Of a DNA stretch of 49,775 nucleotides, positions 18,168-25,609 are shown one piece after another. The stretch is from positions 1-49,775 of the forward strand of contig JAJZPG010000020.1 in NCBI GenBank assembly GCA_021811235.1. Direction: 5' to 3'. The notes beneath the pieces are model-generated. The model saw only the letters and a list, made by a program, of their open reading frames with translations. It did not search any database and was not told the DNA's origin. Source of the DNA: Pseudomonadota bacterium. GTDB lineage: Bacteria; Pseudomonadota; Gammaproteobacteria; Burkholderiales; Thiobacillaceae. Within the stretch, counting starts at the first letter, position 1; every line of letters starts with the position of its first letter. The position numbers and the translations under genes are program-made.

Positions 18168-18902
18168 TCAGTTGTTCTGATCGAGCCGTGCAGCCCAGGC
18201 CGCCACGTGACGATGCTCACGCGGATCGTCCGCCTGGTTGCGGGTGGGGCTGAAGAACACGCCCGGCGCATGCAGCAGCTTGCTGATCGGGAAGATCACC
18301 ATCAGCAGCGCGACCAGCGCCAGGTGGGCCAGCAGGATGGGATCCTGCGGAACCGGCTGCACGTCGAAGTACATCAGCCCCATGAAGAAGGTCTTCAGCG
18401 CGACGATGTCGGTGTGCGCGACGAAGGTCATCAGCATGCCGGACAGGCCGATCGCGATCAGCAGCACCAGCATGAGATAGTCGGACGGGGTCGAGATGTA
18501 GCGCACGCGGTCGACCAGGAAGCGGCGCGCCAGCAGACCCGCCAGGCCCACGACCATCATGATGCTGGCGTACTTGCCGAACGGCTGGACGATGCCGACC
18601 CAGAACCACACCGGTTCGGTGAAGTAACGCAGATGGCGCGCCAGCACCAGAAACAGGCCGAAATGGAACAGCCAGCCAAACACCCAGATCCATTTGTTGG
18701 ACTTGAAGAGGGATTCGAACAGCACCACTTCCTTCGCCATCCGGTACACCACGCCCTTTTTCGTCGTCGGCGCGGGCGTAGTGGGGATTTTCAGCGGCGC
18801 AGGCGTGCGGCTGTAGTCAAAAATCTTGTATACCAGGCCGACCACCAGCAACAGGGTGGCGATGTAGAACATCCCGGCGTAAATCATCGTCAAAGTAGAC
18901 AA
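18168..18902 (-). CDS. dsrM: DsrM, membrane cytochrome b subunit
   Basis: 244-aa NarI-like protein with about five or six membrane helices and histidines placed for haem b (for example LFHFGLFLVLARHLRYF and AHLALVALLMV). It carries electrons between menaquinone or ubiquinone and DsrK. The start ATG at 18902 gives MSTLTMIYAGMFYIATLLL. It is separated from dsrC by 145 bases with a strong hairpin. Confidence 0.93.
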   Translation of the reverse strand: MSTLTMIYAGMFYIATLLLVVGLVYKIFDYSRTPAPLKIPTTPAPTTKKGVVYRMAKEVVLFESLFKSNKWIWVFGWLFHFGLFLVLARHLRYFTEPVWFWVGIVQPFGKYASIMMVVGLAGLLARRFLVDRVRYISTPSDYLMLVLLIAIGLSGMLMTFVAHTDIVALKTFFMGLMYFDVQPVPQDPILLAHLALVALLMVIFPISKLLHAPGVFFSPTRNQADDPREHRHVAAWAARLDQNN

Positions 18903-19002
18903 CTCTTATCCCCCAACAACAACGTGTCTGTTTTCAGATCGCACGCACATGCCACGGCACGCAGCCGCACATACGATTTGAAAATAAACCGCTGGAATCG
19001 AA

Positions 19003-19031
19003 GTCGCCCCGGAAAACCTCTCCGGGGCGAC
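19003..19031 (-). other. Strong hairpin after dsrC
   Basis: Perfect 10-base stem GTCGCCCCGG/CCGGGGCGAC (19003-19012 and 19022-19031) with a 9-base loop, 16 bases after the dsrC stop. No U run follows on the minus strand (TTCGATTCC). It could protect the 3' end of a dsrC-containing processed transcript or partly stop transcription before dsrM. Confidence 0.7.
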
Positions 19032-19047
19032 CCGAAGGCGTTACAGC

Positions 19048-19383
19048 TTAGATACAGCCGGTCGGCTTGGGCAGGCCAGCGATCTTACAAGCCTGCTTGG
19101 CGGGGCCGTAGGGGAACAACTCGTACAGGTACTTGTTGTTGCCCTTTTCCGGGCCGAGCTTCTTGCCGATGGCCTTGGTCAGAACGCGGACAGCGGGAGC
19201 GATCTGATACTCGGCGTAGTACTCACGCAGGAAGTTGACGACTTCCCAGTGGCTTTCGGTCAGGTCGACCTTTTCTTCGACAGCCATGTACTTGGCGATG
19301 TCTTCGTTCCACTGCGACAGATCGACCAGATAGCCTTCCTCGTCGACTTCGACTTCCTTACCGGCGATATTCACCATAGGCAT
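19048..19383 (-). CDS. dsrC: DsrC, sulfur carrier with both C-terminal cysteines
   Basis: 111-aa sulfur-carrier protein. The C-terminal arm CKIAGLPKPTGCI keeps both redox cysteines: the penultimate one that takes sulfur from DsrEFH and the one ten residues earlier that forms the disulfide or trisulfide. The start at 19383 (MPMVNIAGKEVEVD) has AGAAGGAG seven bases upstream; a longer frame from 19416 would run over that site. The strong ribosome site and flanking hairpin fit the known high level of DsrC. Confidence 0.97.
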   Translation of the reverse strand: MPMVNIAGKEVEVDEEGYLVDLSQWNEDIAKYMAVEEKVDLTESHWEVVNFLREYYAEYQIAPAVRVLTKAIGKKLGPEKGNNKYLYELFPYGPAKQACKIAGLPKPTGCI

Positions 19384-19406
19384 AGCAATACTCCTTCTGT
19401 TAAAAG

Positions 19407-19706
19407 TTACAGCCAAGACTGACAGTTGCTGTGCTCTGCGACCAGATCCACAAAACCGCCGTAATCCACGACATTGACTCCGTCCAGCACGCGCCCGGCC
19501 ATGCCGCGCGCCGCCAGATCAGGACCGAGTGCGTAAATCTTGAGGTCAGCCGCCGCTGCCTGGATTTTCGCCGCTGCCGCGTTGCCGTTCGTCGCCGCGT
19601 AGACCGCGTCTTCGATCAGCAATACAGCAGAACCTTTGGTGGCCATGCGCAGGCAGCTTTCCAGCGAACTGCGCTCAGCGGCCGATTTGTTCACGATATG
19701 CAGCAT
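19407..19706 (-). CDS. dsrH: DsrH, TusB-like sulfurtransferase subunit
   Basis: 99-aa subunit of the DsrE2F2H2 hexamer, homologous to TusB (MLHIVNKS start is the family signature). Cys18 and Cys95 are the only cysteines; Cys18 is near the conserved DsrH cysteine of relatives. It sits ten bases after dsrF and about 20 before dsrC. Confidence 0.95.
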   Translation of the reverse strand: MLHIVNKSAAERSSLESCLRMATKGSAVLLIEDAVYAATNGNAAAAKIQAAAADLKIYALGPDLAARGMAGRVLDGVNVVDYGGFVDLVAEHSNCQSWL

Positions 19707-19716
19707 GTCTATCCCC

Positions 19717-20127
19717 TTAGAAGCTGATCACGACGTCTTGCTCGGCCATGAGATTCGCCATCTCATCGACGGAGAGCACCGTCACATCCACAATCAGGTC
19801 ATCTTCGGTCAGACCGCGTGCATCCATCGACGCCTGATCGACGTACAGCTTCTCGATGTCGTAGCCTTCCAGCGCACGGTAGGTCTTGGAGAAGTCCTTG
19901 ACCTCGATGCCCTTGGTGTCGATACCCTTCATCAGCTGGAAGACACCGTCATCGGTGAAGACCATGCTCACATCCTGATCGAAAGCAGCCGTAATCAGCA
20001 CCACTTCCAGACCTTCCAGCGCGTACACGGTACCGTGCGGCGCCTTGCGGTTCAGGAACATGAATTTCTTGACGACGCCGGAGCCGTCATCCATTTCGTC
20101 CATATCGCTCATCTCGCTATTCCTCAA
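19717..20127 (-). CDS. dsrF: DsrF, TusC-like sulfurtransferase subunit
   Basis: 136-aa TusC/DsrF-family protein (KKFMFLNRKAPHGTVYALEGLEVVLITAAFDQ). It has no catalytic cysteine, as expected, and is structural in the DsrEFH complex. Its ATG overlaps the dsrE stop by four bases. Confidence 0.95.
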   Translation of the reverse strand: MRNSEMSDMDEMDDGSGVVKKFMFLNRKAPHGTVYALEGLEVVLITAAFDQDVSMVFTDDGVFQLMKGIDTKGIEVKDFSKTYRALEGYDIEKLYVDQASMDARGLTEDDLIVDVTVLSVDEMANLMAEQDVVISF

Positions 20128-20483
20128 TCACCGAACGTCACGAGACGATCGTACTGAATACCCATTTCCACCAGCTGACCCAGACCGGAAATGCGGAAAC
20201 CGGGTGCCAGGACATCGTCGTTGATGCCGCGACGCTGTGCAGCGGCGACGCACACGACCAGGTCGATACCGTGCTCTTCGGCCAGATTGGACCAGCGCGC
20301 GGAGACGTTGCGATCGTCCTGCGGGGGCGTTGCCAGACGCGTCGAGTTGTTCACGCCGTCATGGTAGAAAAAAACACGCGGAACCTTGTGACCCTTCTCG
20401 ATCGCCGTGCGGGCGAAGAGATACGCGGTGTCACTGGCCTGATGGGTGTAAGGCCCTTCGTTTACAAGAATGCCGAATTGCAT
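20124..20483 (-). CDS. dsrE: DsrE, catalytic TusD-like sulfurtransferase subunit
   Basis: 119-aa TusD/DsrE-family protein. The only cysteine is Cys78 (GIDLVVCVAAAQRRG), the same number as the persulfide-bearing cysteine of Allochromatium DsrE, so sulfur relay to DsrC should work. Follows dsrB after 82 bases that hold a hairpin. Confidence 0.96.
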   Translation of the reverse strand: MQFGILVNEGPYTHQASDTAYLFARTAIEKGHKVPRVFFYHDGVNNSTRLATPPQDDRNVSARWSNLAEEHGIDLVVCVAAAQRRGINDDVLAPGFRISGLGQLVEMGIQYDRLVTFGD

Positions 20484-20530
20484 GGCTAGGTCAAACTCCG
20501 AAAAATCCAGTCATTGTTTTCGCACTTCTT

Positions 20531-20555
20531 CCCGTCGCGGCCAACCCGCGACGGG
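20531..20555 (-). other. Hairpin in the dsrB-dsrE spacer
   Basis: Perfect 10-base stem CCCGTCGCGG/CCGCGACGGG with a 5-base loop, just after the dsrB stop. There is no U run, so it is probably an RNA-processing or stability element within the operon. Confidence 0.65.
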
Positions 20556-20565
20556 CGCACACATC

Positions 20566-21636
20566 TTAGAAACGGATGTGAGCAGAAGCGTTCAGGTTGG
20601 CACGACCGCCACGCCAGTTATCGATGTGATACTTGGTGAAGGGCAGACCGGTCTTCTCGAAGAACGCGGGCCAGCCGATACGGTCGATCCAGTCGATCAT
20701 GCGCTCCCAGGGCTTGCCGTCCGCCTTGTAGGTGGCGAGGATCTTCTTGACCACCTCGGCGACTTCCGGCCAGCGCGGCGCGTTGTTCGGCAGGCCGGCA
20801 GCGACCAGCTTGTGGAAGGTCGGACGCGAACGGGCGTTGGAGTTCTTGCCGCCCACCCAGATCGCGATCTTGGAATGCTCGGGATCGTTGATCTGCATCG
20901 GGGGGCAGGGCGGGAAGCAGGCGCCGCAGCAGATGCACTTCTTCTCGTCGACTTCCAGCGAGGGCTTGCCGTTCACCAGAGCGGGACGGATCGCAGCCAC
21001 CGGGCAACGGGCGACGACGGAGGGACGCTCACACACGTTGGCCACCAGATCGTGGTTGATCTTGGGCGGCTTGGTGTGCTGAACGATGATGGCGATGTCG
21101 GCCTGGCCGCCGCAGTTGATTTCGCAGCAGGAGGTGGACAGCTTGACGCGGTTGGGCATCTCGCACTTGACGAAGTCGTCGTACAGCTCGTCCATCAGCG
21201 CCTTCACCACGCCGGAAGCGTCGGTGCCGGGAATGTCGCAGTGCAGCCAGCCCTGGGTGTGGGCGATCATGGACACCGAGTTGGCGGTACCACCGATGGG
21301 GTAGCCCTTGTCGTTCAGCGCCTTGATCAGCGGCTCGACCTTGGAACCGTCGGCCACCATGTATTCGATGTTGGAACGCGCGGTGAAGCGCACAAAACCG
21401 TCGCCATACTGGTCGGCGATGTCAGCCAACTCGCGGATGGTGTAGTGGTCCATCTGACGCTGGGTACCCGCCTTGACGGTCCAGATTTCGTCGCCGGACT
21501 CAGCGCGGTGATACAGGACACCCGGCTTCGGATGGCTGTGGAAAACCCACTTGCCATAGTTCTTCACCATCACGGGGTGCATGTAGGGCATCGGATCCGG
21601 TGCGCCGGATTCGATAGGCGGACGTAGTTCTGCCAT
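20566..21636 (-). CDS. dsrB: DsrB, reverse dissimilatory sulfite reductase beta subunit
   Basis: 356-aa siroheme/[4Fe-4S] subunit. Catalytic-cluster cysteines are seen in KLSTSCCEINCGGQAD, and a ferredoxin insert is seen in CICCGACFPPCPP. With DsrA it oxidises DsrC-bound sulfur to sulfite in the cytoplasm. Length is usual. Confidence 0.97.
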   Translation of the reverse strand: MAELRPPIESGAPDPMPYMHPVMVKNYGKWVFHSHPKPGVLYHRAESGDEIWTVKAGTQRQMDHYTIRELADIADQYGDGFVRFTARSNIEYMVADGSKVEPLIKALNDKGYPIGGTANSVSMIAHTQGWLHCDIPGTDASGVVKALMDELYDDFVKCEMPNRVKLSTSCCEINCGGQADIAIIVQHTKPPKINHDLVANVCERPSVVARCPVAAIRPALVNGKPSLEVDEKKCICCGACFPPCPPMQINDPEHSKIAIWVGGKNSNARSRPTFHKLVAAGLPNNAPRWPEVAEVVKKILATYKADGKPWERMIDWIDRIGWPAFFEKTGLPFTKYHIDNWRGGRANLNASAHIRF

Positions 21637-21663
21637 GTTTTATCTCCAACTGATTTAATGCAC

Positions 21664-21687
21664 GGACCCCAGCCGGAACCGGGGCCC
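21664..21687 (-). other. Hairpin in the dsrA-dsrB spacer
   Basis: On the minus strand GGGCCCC pairs with GGGGTCC (7 pairs, one G-U) around a 10-base loop, placed between the dsrA stop and the dsrB ribosome site. Confidence 0.5.
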
Positions 21688-21717
21688 GCCCTATGCGAAA
21701 CTGGTACAGCGCGAAAC

Positions 21718-23019
21718 TTAAGCGGCGGACTGCTTGTACTCGTTCCACTTCTCGACTTGCTCGTCCCAGTCGTCGGAACGGAAGTAGGGGTTGGAACGCG
21801 GCTCTTTGATCATGTTGGGATCGACCGGGATGTCCAGACCTTCGAGGAAGTTGGTCAGGCCGATACGCTCGATCATTTCGCCGGTACGCTCGTGCTCCAG
21901 CGCGTTTTCCGCGAAGAAGTCGAGGATGTTACGGGCCAGCTCGTTCAGCTTTTCGAAGTCCTCGTCGGACTCGAGCTTCATGAACGGGATGACGACGGTA
22001 CCCATGGTGGCGCCGATCTTCAGCACGCCCTTGCCGCCCACCAGGATCGACACGCCCTTGTCGTTACCGGGCAGCAGGCCGCCGGGGATGACGTTCAGGC
22101 AGTGCATGCAGCGCACGCAGTTCTTGTTGTCGATGCACAGGGTGTTGCCGTCGCCCAGATTGGCGGCGGACACGTTTTCGCTGGCCTTGAACTTGTCGCT
22201 GGACACCAGGGTGATGGCCTTGGTCGGGCACTTGCTGATCACGTCGTTGACCAGATCGTTCATGCCGTGGGCCTTGAAGTAGGCCTGAACCTGCGCTTCG
22301 TTCACGCGGATGTTGTCGCGCCAGGTGCCGATGGTCGCCATGTCCGAACGCTGGATGGCGTTGACGCAGTCGTTCGGGCAGCCGGAGAACTTGAACTTGA
22401 ACTTGTAGGGCAGGGACGGACGGTGCATGTCGTCCAGGTTGTTGTTGATGACGGTGCGCAGCGCTTTGGCTTCGTCATAGCAGGACATTTCGCAGCGGGC
22501 GGAACCGACGCAGGACATGGAGGTACGCAGAGCGGGACCGGCACCACCGAGGTCGAAGCCCATTTCGTTGAATTCGTCGAAGGCCTTCTGGACGTTTTCG
22601 GTCTTGATGCCCTGGAACATGATGTCGCCGGACTGGCCATGGAAGGCGATCAGACCCGAACCACCGGTAGCCGACCAGACGTCGCACATCTTGCGCAGCA
22701 GGTCAGAGGTGTAGTGCATGCCAGCGGGCGGCTGGATGCGCAGGGTGTGGAATTCAGCCGCTTCGGGGAACAGCGGGTTGTGGTTCTCGTCCTTCAGTTC
22801 GGTGAAGCGGGGGATCACGCCGCCGCCGTAGCCGAACACGCCGACCGTACCACCCTTCCAGTAACCGAACTTGGTCTTGTACGACGTTTCCAGCTGACCC
22901 ATCAGGTCAACCATCATGTCGTTATCCTTAGCCAGACGCTTCAAGCCGGTCACGAAGCTGGGCCACGGGCCTTTCTCGAGCTCGTCCAGATTGGGCGTAT
23001 CAATCATCTTCTTTGCCAT
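21718..23019 (-). CDS. dsrA: DsrA, reverse dissimilatory sulfite reductase alpha subunit
   Basis: 433-aa alpha subunit. The siroheme-linked cluster cysteines lie in SCVGSARCEMSC (Cys170/176/180) and GCPNDC (Cys214/218). The ferredoxin domain has Cys264 and the CVRCMHC group (301-307). It is the first gene of the operon, with GGAGAGAAAATT before the ATG. The long 387-base upstream gap contains several dyads that may be control sites. Confidence 0.97.
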   Translation of the reverse strand: MAKKMIDTPNLDELEKGPWPSFVTGLKRLAKDNDMMVDLMGQLETSYKTKFGYWKGGTVGVFGYGGGVIPRFTELKDENHNPLFPEAAEFHTLRIQPPAGMHYTSDLLRKMCDVWSATGGSGLIAFHGQSGDIMFQGIKTENVQKAFDEFNEMGFDLGGAGPALRTSMSCVGSARCEMSCYDEAKALRTVINNNLDDMHRPSLPYKFKFKFSGCPNDCVNAIQRSDMATIGTWRDNIRVNEAQVQAYFKAHGMNDLVNDVISKCPTKAITLVSSDKFKASENVSAANLGDGNTLCIDNKNCVRCMHCLNVIPGGLLPGNDKGVSILVGGKGVLKIGATMGTVVIPFMKLESDEDFEKLNELARNILDFFAENALEHERTGEMIERIGLTNFLEGLDIPVDPNMIKEPRSNPYFRSDDWDEQVEKWNEYKQSAA

Positions 23020-23406
23020 AATTTTCTCTCCTAGAACATTTCGAAATGCCCGCCCAGCCGACAGCCCAGCGGTATCCCACCATCGTATTGGGTTGATGAC
23101 GGCATCACCATCATTCTCATGGGTAAAACGACTACCCCATCCCGGTAGGTTTCAACCTACCCAAAAGGAGTAGATCAATTTCCCCAACGCGGTAATGCCT
23201 CAGCCAGGCAAAGGGTGAGACATTACATGTCCGCCACAGGAATCGATAAGAGTATTAAAATATTGTTGCGAACGCAAGCCCCTGGCCGGAGCAGGGTTGA
23301 AATGCCGCTTCGCGCCCCCATTGATTCGCCACTTTAAGTTTTCATTGCTTTGCCCAGGCAACGCATACACATCATTTGACGCTGAAGCGACACGGTTCAA
23401 AAGCCC
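23020..23406. promoter_or_regulatory. Divergent control region between dsrA and the Cas6-like operon
   Basis: 387 bases without a gene. Seen: an inverted repeat GGTAGGTT-TC-AACCTACC at 23144-23161, with related GGGTA/TACCC words on both sides; an AT-rich island AGTATTAAAATATTG at about 23251-23265, unusual in this GC-rich DNA; and next to it a dyad TTGCG-AA-CGCAA at 23266-23277. These are reasonable operator and promoter candidates for dsr on the minus strand and for the plus-strand genes. No full -35/-10 pair was convincing. Confidence 0.5.
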
Positions 23407-23628
23407 ATGCCCGAGATTACGCCCCTAGACAAGATGCGCCTGCCATTTGGTGGCCAGGAAGTCGAGTTCCAGCACCTGACCCACGAAGCGGGTGGGGTGC
23501 CCTTCCTGCGCATCCGGATCCGCGAGAACAAGCGCTTCACCATCTTCGACGTCGATCCCGTCAGTGCGCGGAAGTGGGCTGAGTTGATGCAGGCCTGGTC
23601 CAAGGAACACGCCGGAGACGCGCCGTGA
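23407..23628 (+). CDS. Unknown 73-aa protein upstream of the Cas6-like gene
   Basis: Small soluble protein, not recognised. Mixed alpha/beta composition with a basic middle (LRIRIRENKRFTIFDVDP) and a tryptophan-rich C-terminus (ARKWAELMQAWSKEH); no cysteine and no signal. Its TGA overlaps the GTG start of the next gene, so the two are probably translated together. The codon use looks like the neighbours. The coupling suggests it works with the RAMP protein. Confidence 0.75.
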   Translation: MPEITPLDKMRLPFGGQEVEFQHLTHEAGGVPFLRIRIRENKRFTIFDVDPVSARKWAELMQAWSKEHAGDAP

Positions 23629-24281
23629 GCTGGGGTTTCCCCGAGAACAAGCCGGAGGAATATACGCCGCGCATGATCGACCTGCAGTTCGATCTGACCG
23701 GCACCACCATCCCGGCCGAAAACGCGCAACTGCTGTCGGACGCGCTGCAAGCTCTGCTGCCCTGGCTGGGCGACGACAGTGGTACCGGCATCCAGCACCT
23801 CAAAGGGGCCGAGACCAACAGCGGCGACGCTTCGCTGAACATCAACCGCCGCACCAAGCTGTTCCTCCGCGTGCCGAAGGCACGGGTGGACGACATGCAG
23901 CAGATCGTCGGCCGAACCCTCGACCTCGCCGGCCACGCGTTGCAGATCGGCAGTTTCAAGACCCGCGAGTTCAGCCCGTTCGCCAATATCTACGCGCATT
24001 TCGTTGACACCGGCAGCACCGGTGAAGAACAATTCGTGCAGGACGTGATGCGCGAACTCGACAGCCACTTCCAGTTGCGTTGCGGCTTCATCTGCGGCAA
24101 GCAGCAAAGCCTGCAGAGTGCGTCCGGCATGCTGTATGGCTACAGCCTGATGCTGCACGACGTGCCGCCGCACAAGTCCCTGCAACTGCAGGACGAAGGC
24201 ATGGGACGCAACCGCTTGTTAGGCTGCGGGATCTTCATCCCGCACAAATCCATCGCGCCGGTGGTCCCGGCGATCCTTTAA
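23625..24281 (+). CDS. Cas6/Cmx6-like RAMP protein without CRISPR
   Basis: 218-aa protein resembling the Cas6/Cmx6 type found in I-MYXAN CRISPR systems: IDLQFDLTGTTIP start, ALLPWLGD, GIQHLKG, the FLRVPKARVDD and TLDLAGHALQIG strands, and a C-terminal glycine-rich loop GMGRNRLLGCGIFIPHKS typical of RAMP RNA-binding proteins. Cas6 proteins cut or bind CRISPR repeat RNA. His58 (GIQHLKG) is one candidate active residue. No repeat array or other cas gene is in this window, so the RNA target is unknown. It starts with GTG overlapping the previous stop (GGAG upstream) and points away from dsrA. Confidence 0.8.
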   Translation: MSWGFPENKPEEYTPRMIDLQFDLTGTTIPAENAQLLSDALQALLPWLGDDSGTGIQHLKGAETNSGDASLNINRRTKLFLRVPKARVDDMQQIVGRTLDLAGHALQIGSFKTREFSPFANIYAHFVDTGSTGEEQFVQDVMRELDSHFQLRCGFICGKQQSLQSASGMLYGYSLMLHDVPPHKSLQLQDEGMGRNRLLGCGIFIPHKSIAPVVPAIL

Positions 24282-24340
24282 ACCCAACGCCGGTCATGCT
24301 GGCGATTCTTTAAATCAACCTCAACCCGAAAGGAGCAATC

Positions 24341-24673
24341 ATGTCTTATGTTGTGAACGGCGAAGAACTGGAAACCGGCGAAGAGGACTTCCTGCTGGAA
24401 GCCAATTTCAGCGACGACGTTCCTCCGGTTATCGCCGCCAATGAAAAGATCACGCTGACGGACGAGCACTGGCAGGTCATCAACTACCTGCGCGACAAGT
24501 ACAAGGAAGACGGCCACACCCCCAACTTCCGCAACATGGTCGCCGAACTGGAAGAACTGCATGAAGGCGTGGACTGGAAGAAGAAGCTGTATGAGCTCTT
24601 CCCCAACCAGCCCGCCCGCCAGGGCTGCCGCGTTGCCGGCCTGACCAAGCCTTACGGCAAGGGCGGCTACTAA
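24341..24673 (+). CDS. DsrC/TusE-family protein retaining only the inner cysteine
   Basis: 110-aa DsrC/TusE paralogue (ITLTDEHWQVINYLRDKYKEDG, LYELFPNQPARQGCRVAGLTKP). The C-terminus is CRVAGLTKPYGKGGY: the cysteine equivalent to the inner DsrC cysteine is kept, while the penultimate cysteine, the normal sulfur acceptor, is replaced by lysine and the tail is longer. TusE has the reverse pattern. It therefore cannot act like DsrC or TusE and may bind DNA or a partner (compare the Rsp-type regulators of the family). A strong AAAGGAG lies before the ATG, and a terminator follows. Confidence 0.9.
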   Translation: MSYVVNGEELETGEEDFLLEANFSDDVPPVIAANEKITLTDEHWQVINYLRDKYKEDGHTPNFRNMVAELEELHEGVDWKKKLYELFPNQPARQGCRVAGLTKPYGKGGY

Positions 24674-24695
24674 GCCCCGTCGTACACAGGGTTTG

Positions 24696-24727
24696 AACGG
24701 GCAGCGGGGAACGCGCTGCCCGTTTTT
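24696..24727 (+). terminator. Rho-independent terminator after the DsrC-like gene
   Basis: 11-base stem AACGGGCAGCG/CGCTGCCCGTT followed by a run of T (24723-24727). It ends the 23407-24673 unit and lies inside the longest open frame of the next gene, which supports the later start of the sulfurtransferase. Confidence 0.88.
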
Positions 24728-24758
24728 CGTCTCTCAGTTCCAACACACGGCTTCAATC

Positions 24759-25607
24759 ATGTTTTCCAACACCCTCGTAACCACTGAAGACCTCGCCGCA
24801 CATCTGGACGACCCCAACTGGGTGATCCTCGATTGCCGTTTCACCCTCACCGACACCGAGGCGGGTCGTCAGGCCTACGAGAAGGCACACATCCCGGGTG
24901 CACGCTACGTGCATCTGGACGAAGATCTCTCCGCGCCGATCAGCGACAAGACCGGCCGCCACCCCCTGCCCGACCCGCAGGCGCTGAACGAAAAACTCTG
25001 CCAGTGGGGCGTCGGGGTCAACAAGCAGGTCGTCGTATACGACGACAGCTTCGGCGCGATGGCGGTGCGGCTGTGGTGGCTGATGCGCTGGCTCGGCCAC
25101 CCCGGCGTCGCGCTGCTCGACGGCGGCTATCCCAAGTGGACGCGCGAGAAGCGCCCGGTCAACGCCGACATCCCGCCGCCGCACAAGGCCGCCTGCGCCT
25201 GCCTGCCCGAACCCAGCCAGATCGTCACCGCCGACGAGATCCTGCGCGCCTCGCAGACCGGCGAGCAGCTGATCCTCGACGCCCGCCCCGACCGCCGCTT
25301 CAGCGGCGAGTTCGAGCCGCTCGACCCGGTCGCCGGCCACGTGCCCGGCGCGCTCAACCGGCCGTTCGAGGACAACCTCGACCTCGACGGCACCTTCCAG
25401 CCGCCCGAGGCGCTGCGCGAGGAATACCAGGCGCTGTTGAAGGGCCGAGCGCCCTGGCAGGTGCTGCACATGTGCGGCTCCGGCGTCACCGCCTGCCACA
25501 ACATCCTGGCGATGGAAATCGCCGGGCTTCCCGGTTCACGGCTTTACCCCGGTTCGTGGAGCGAGTGGATCACCGATCCGTCCCGCCCCGTCGCCACAGG
25601 AGAATAA
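24759..25607 (+). CDS. sseA: SseA-type sulfurtransferase (3-mercaptopyruvate/thiosulfate)
   Basis: 282-aa two-domain rhodanese. The inactive N-terminal domain begins LVTTEDLAAHLDDPNWVILD. The C-terminal active loop is CGSGVTA, the form of 3-mercaptopyruvate sulfurtransferases; thiosulfate enzymes usually have CRKGVTA. It moves sulfane sulfur to thiol acceptors and could feed DsrEFH or other carriers. The start at 24759 is chosen because an upstream ATG (24693) would read through the terminator. Two bases separate it from the next gene. Confidence 0.92.
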   Translation: MFSNTLVTTEDLAAHLDDPNWVILDCRFTLTDTEAGRQAYEKAHIPGARYVHLDEDLSAPISDKTGRHPLPDPQALNEKLCQWGVGVNKQVVVYDDSFGAMAVRLWWLMRWLGHPGVALLDGGYPKWTREKRPVNADIPPPHKAACACLPEPSQIVTADEILRASQTGEQLILDARPDRRFSGEFEPLDPVAGHVPGALNRPFEDNLDLDGTFQPPEALREEYQALLKGRAPWQVLHMCGSGVTACHNILAMEIAGLPGSRLYPGSWSEWITDPSRPVATGE

Positions 25608-25609
25608 GC

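Noticed and set aside
18168-23019. Reductive (sulfate-reducing) type dsr operon
   Set aside because: dsrEFH and dsrL are present and no dsrD or sat/apr genes are seen beside it; the order matches sulfur oxidisers.
24693-24758. Upstream in-frame ATG for the sulfurtransferase
   Set aside because: It would make the coding sequence run through a clear terminator and adds residues not typical of the family.
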